Below, in pieces: positions 14,565 through 15,207 of a DNA stretch of 15,207 nucleotides. The stretch comes from CAIZGX01 sp044349305 (GTDB lineage Bacteria > Bacteroidota > Bacteroidia > Flavobacteriales_D > Sanyastnellaceae). The stretch spans positions 1 through 15,207 of the forward strand of contig JBIKRF010000053.1 in the NCBI GenBank assembly GCA_044349305.1, written 5' to 3'. The notes under the pieces are model-generated. The model had not been told where the DNA came from and did not search any database. It saw nothing but the letters and a program-made list of their open reading frames with translations. Numbering within the stretch: position 1 is the first letter of the stretch; every line of letters begins with the position of its first letter. Made by a program: the position numbers and the translations under genes.

Positions 14565-15207
14565 ATGCCGAAACTCAAGATGCCCAAAAGCGCTCCTAGC
14601 TTGGATATGACGCCGATGGTTGACCTTGGTTTCTTGTTGGTAACGTTCTTTATTCTCACCGCGAAGTTCCGTCCAAATGAACCAGTAATCGTAGACGTTC
14701 CTGCAGCAACATCTGAATTGTTGTTGCCAGAGAAAGTGATGCAAATTACGGTTGATGAAAAGGGAAGAGTTTTCTTTGACCTTGCTGGAAAGGACATTCG
14801 CAGAGAAATGTTAACACGAATGGTTCAAAGACATCCGGAATTAAAACTTACCGAAGATGAAGCGCGCAAATTCGCTTTGTTAGGTATGTGCGGAATGCCG
14901 ATGAACAACCTGAGTCAGTACTTAAGTGCCGACGAAAAGACAAGAGCAGCACTTGACGCACAAACCCCTGGTATCCCTACCGATTCTATCAATGGAGAAT
15001 TGGGAGATTGGATTCAGAGCGGTTACGAAGCCTTTATGGCCGATGCCGAAAAACACGGTTTAGAACCGAAAGACATCAAGGGCGATAAAGCGTTACGTTA
15101 CGCAATTAAAGCAGACGGAACCACAGACTACGAAAAGGTAGAGCAAGTAATTGATGTGTTCCGCGAGAAGCAAATTTTCCAATTTAACATGGTGACTACT
15201 TTGGAAT
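14565..15207 (+). CDS. ExbD/TolR-family biopolymer transport protein (runs off right edge)
   Basis: The frame opens at ATG 14565 and is uninterrupted for 214 codons to the window edge. A basic N-terminus (MPKLKMPKSAPSLDMTP) leads into one membrane helix (about 19-35) with the conserved proton-carrying aspartate D20 in MTPMVDLGFLLVTFF. The periplasmic part starts like other ExbD proteins (MQITVDEKGRVFFD). It then has an insert of about 70-75 residues (roughly 96-173: LGMCGMPMNNLSQYLS, GIPTDSINGELGDWI) before the second half resumes with ALRYAIKADGTTDYEKV and VIDVFREKQIFQFNMVTTLE. The inserted form makes it longer than the roughly 140-residue E. coli protein and seems typical of a Bacteroidota subtype. 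It partners the preceding ExbB-type channel. A second exbD and a tonB may follow outside the window. Confidence 0.88.
   Translation, partial: MPKLKMPKSAPSLDMTPMVDLGFLLVTFFILTAKFRPNEPVIVDVPAATSELLLPEKVMQITVDEKGRVFFDLAGKDIRREMLTRMVQRHPELKLTEDEARKFALLGMCGMPMNNLSQYLSADEKTRAALDAQTPGIPTDSINGELGDWIQSGYEAFMADAEKHGLEPKDIKGDKALRYAIKADGTTDYEKVEQVIDVFREKQIFQFNMVTTLE

Overview
The window looks like chromosomal DNA from a Bacteroidota bacterium, most likely of the Flavobacteriia type. Four things point there: a secreted protein with a type IX secretion (T9SS) C-terminal sorting domain, a PorV/PorQ-type outer-membrane barrel, repeated TAnnTTTG promoter boxes, and almost no Shine-Dalgarno sequences. Base composition and codon use look even across the window. 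I see no insertion sequence, phage gene, integrase, tRNA, rRNA or CRISPR array, so this reads as ordinary core and near-core genome. No stretch over 300 bases lacks a gene.

Left part (1-4817). A minus-strand amidohydrolase-superfamily secreted protein runs off the left edge. It is divergent from an Nfu-type Fe-S carrier gene, which is followed 38 bases later by a PorV/PorQ-family barrel gene. The barrel gene converges with a minus-strand gene for a T9SS-exported protein that joins a c-type haem domain to a PHM/DBM-like copper monooxygenase; the two stop codons touch. 

Middle (4961-10463). A fused two-domain oligopeptide-type ABC ATPase is followed by a sulfur pair that overlaps by 4 bases: a TauE/SafE anion exporter and a CstB-like enzyme (metallo-beta-lactamase persulfide dioxygenase, pseudo-rhodanese, active rhodanese). 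Together they probably oxidise persulfide sulfur and export sulfite or thiosulfate. Then come tatA (twin-arginine translocase subunit) and gatA (amidotransferase A subunit), 12 bases apart.

Right part (10606-15207). A compact envelope operon contains an MltD-like lytic transglycosylase with LysM repeats, a SlyD-like FKBP prolyl isomerase (4-base overlap) and ftsX (4-base gap). After a 198-base gap come an ExbB/TolQ-type proton channel and an ExbD-type partner cut by the right edge, the start of a TonB-energising module.

I found no clearly undescribed system. The items most worth a second look are the haem/copper T9SS fusion enzyme, two genes whose ATG lies exactly 4 bases after a perfect TAnnTTTG box (predicting leaderless mRNAs), the metal-ligand-less amidohydrolase domain, and a direct repeat in the divergent region near 4840.
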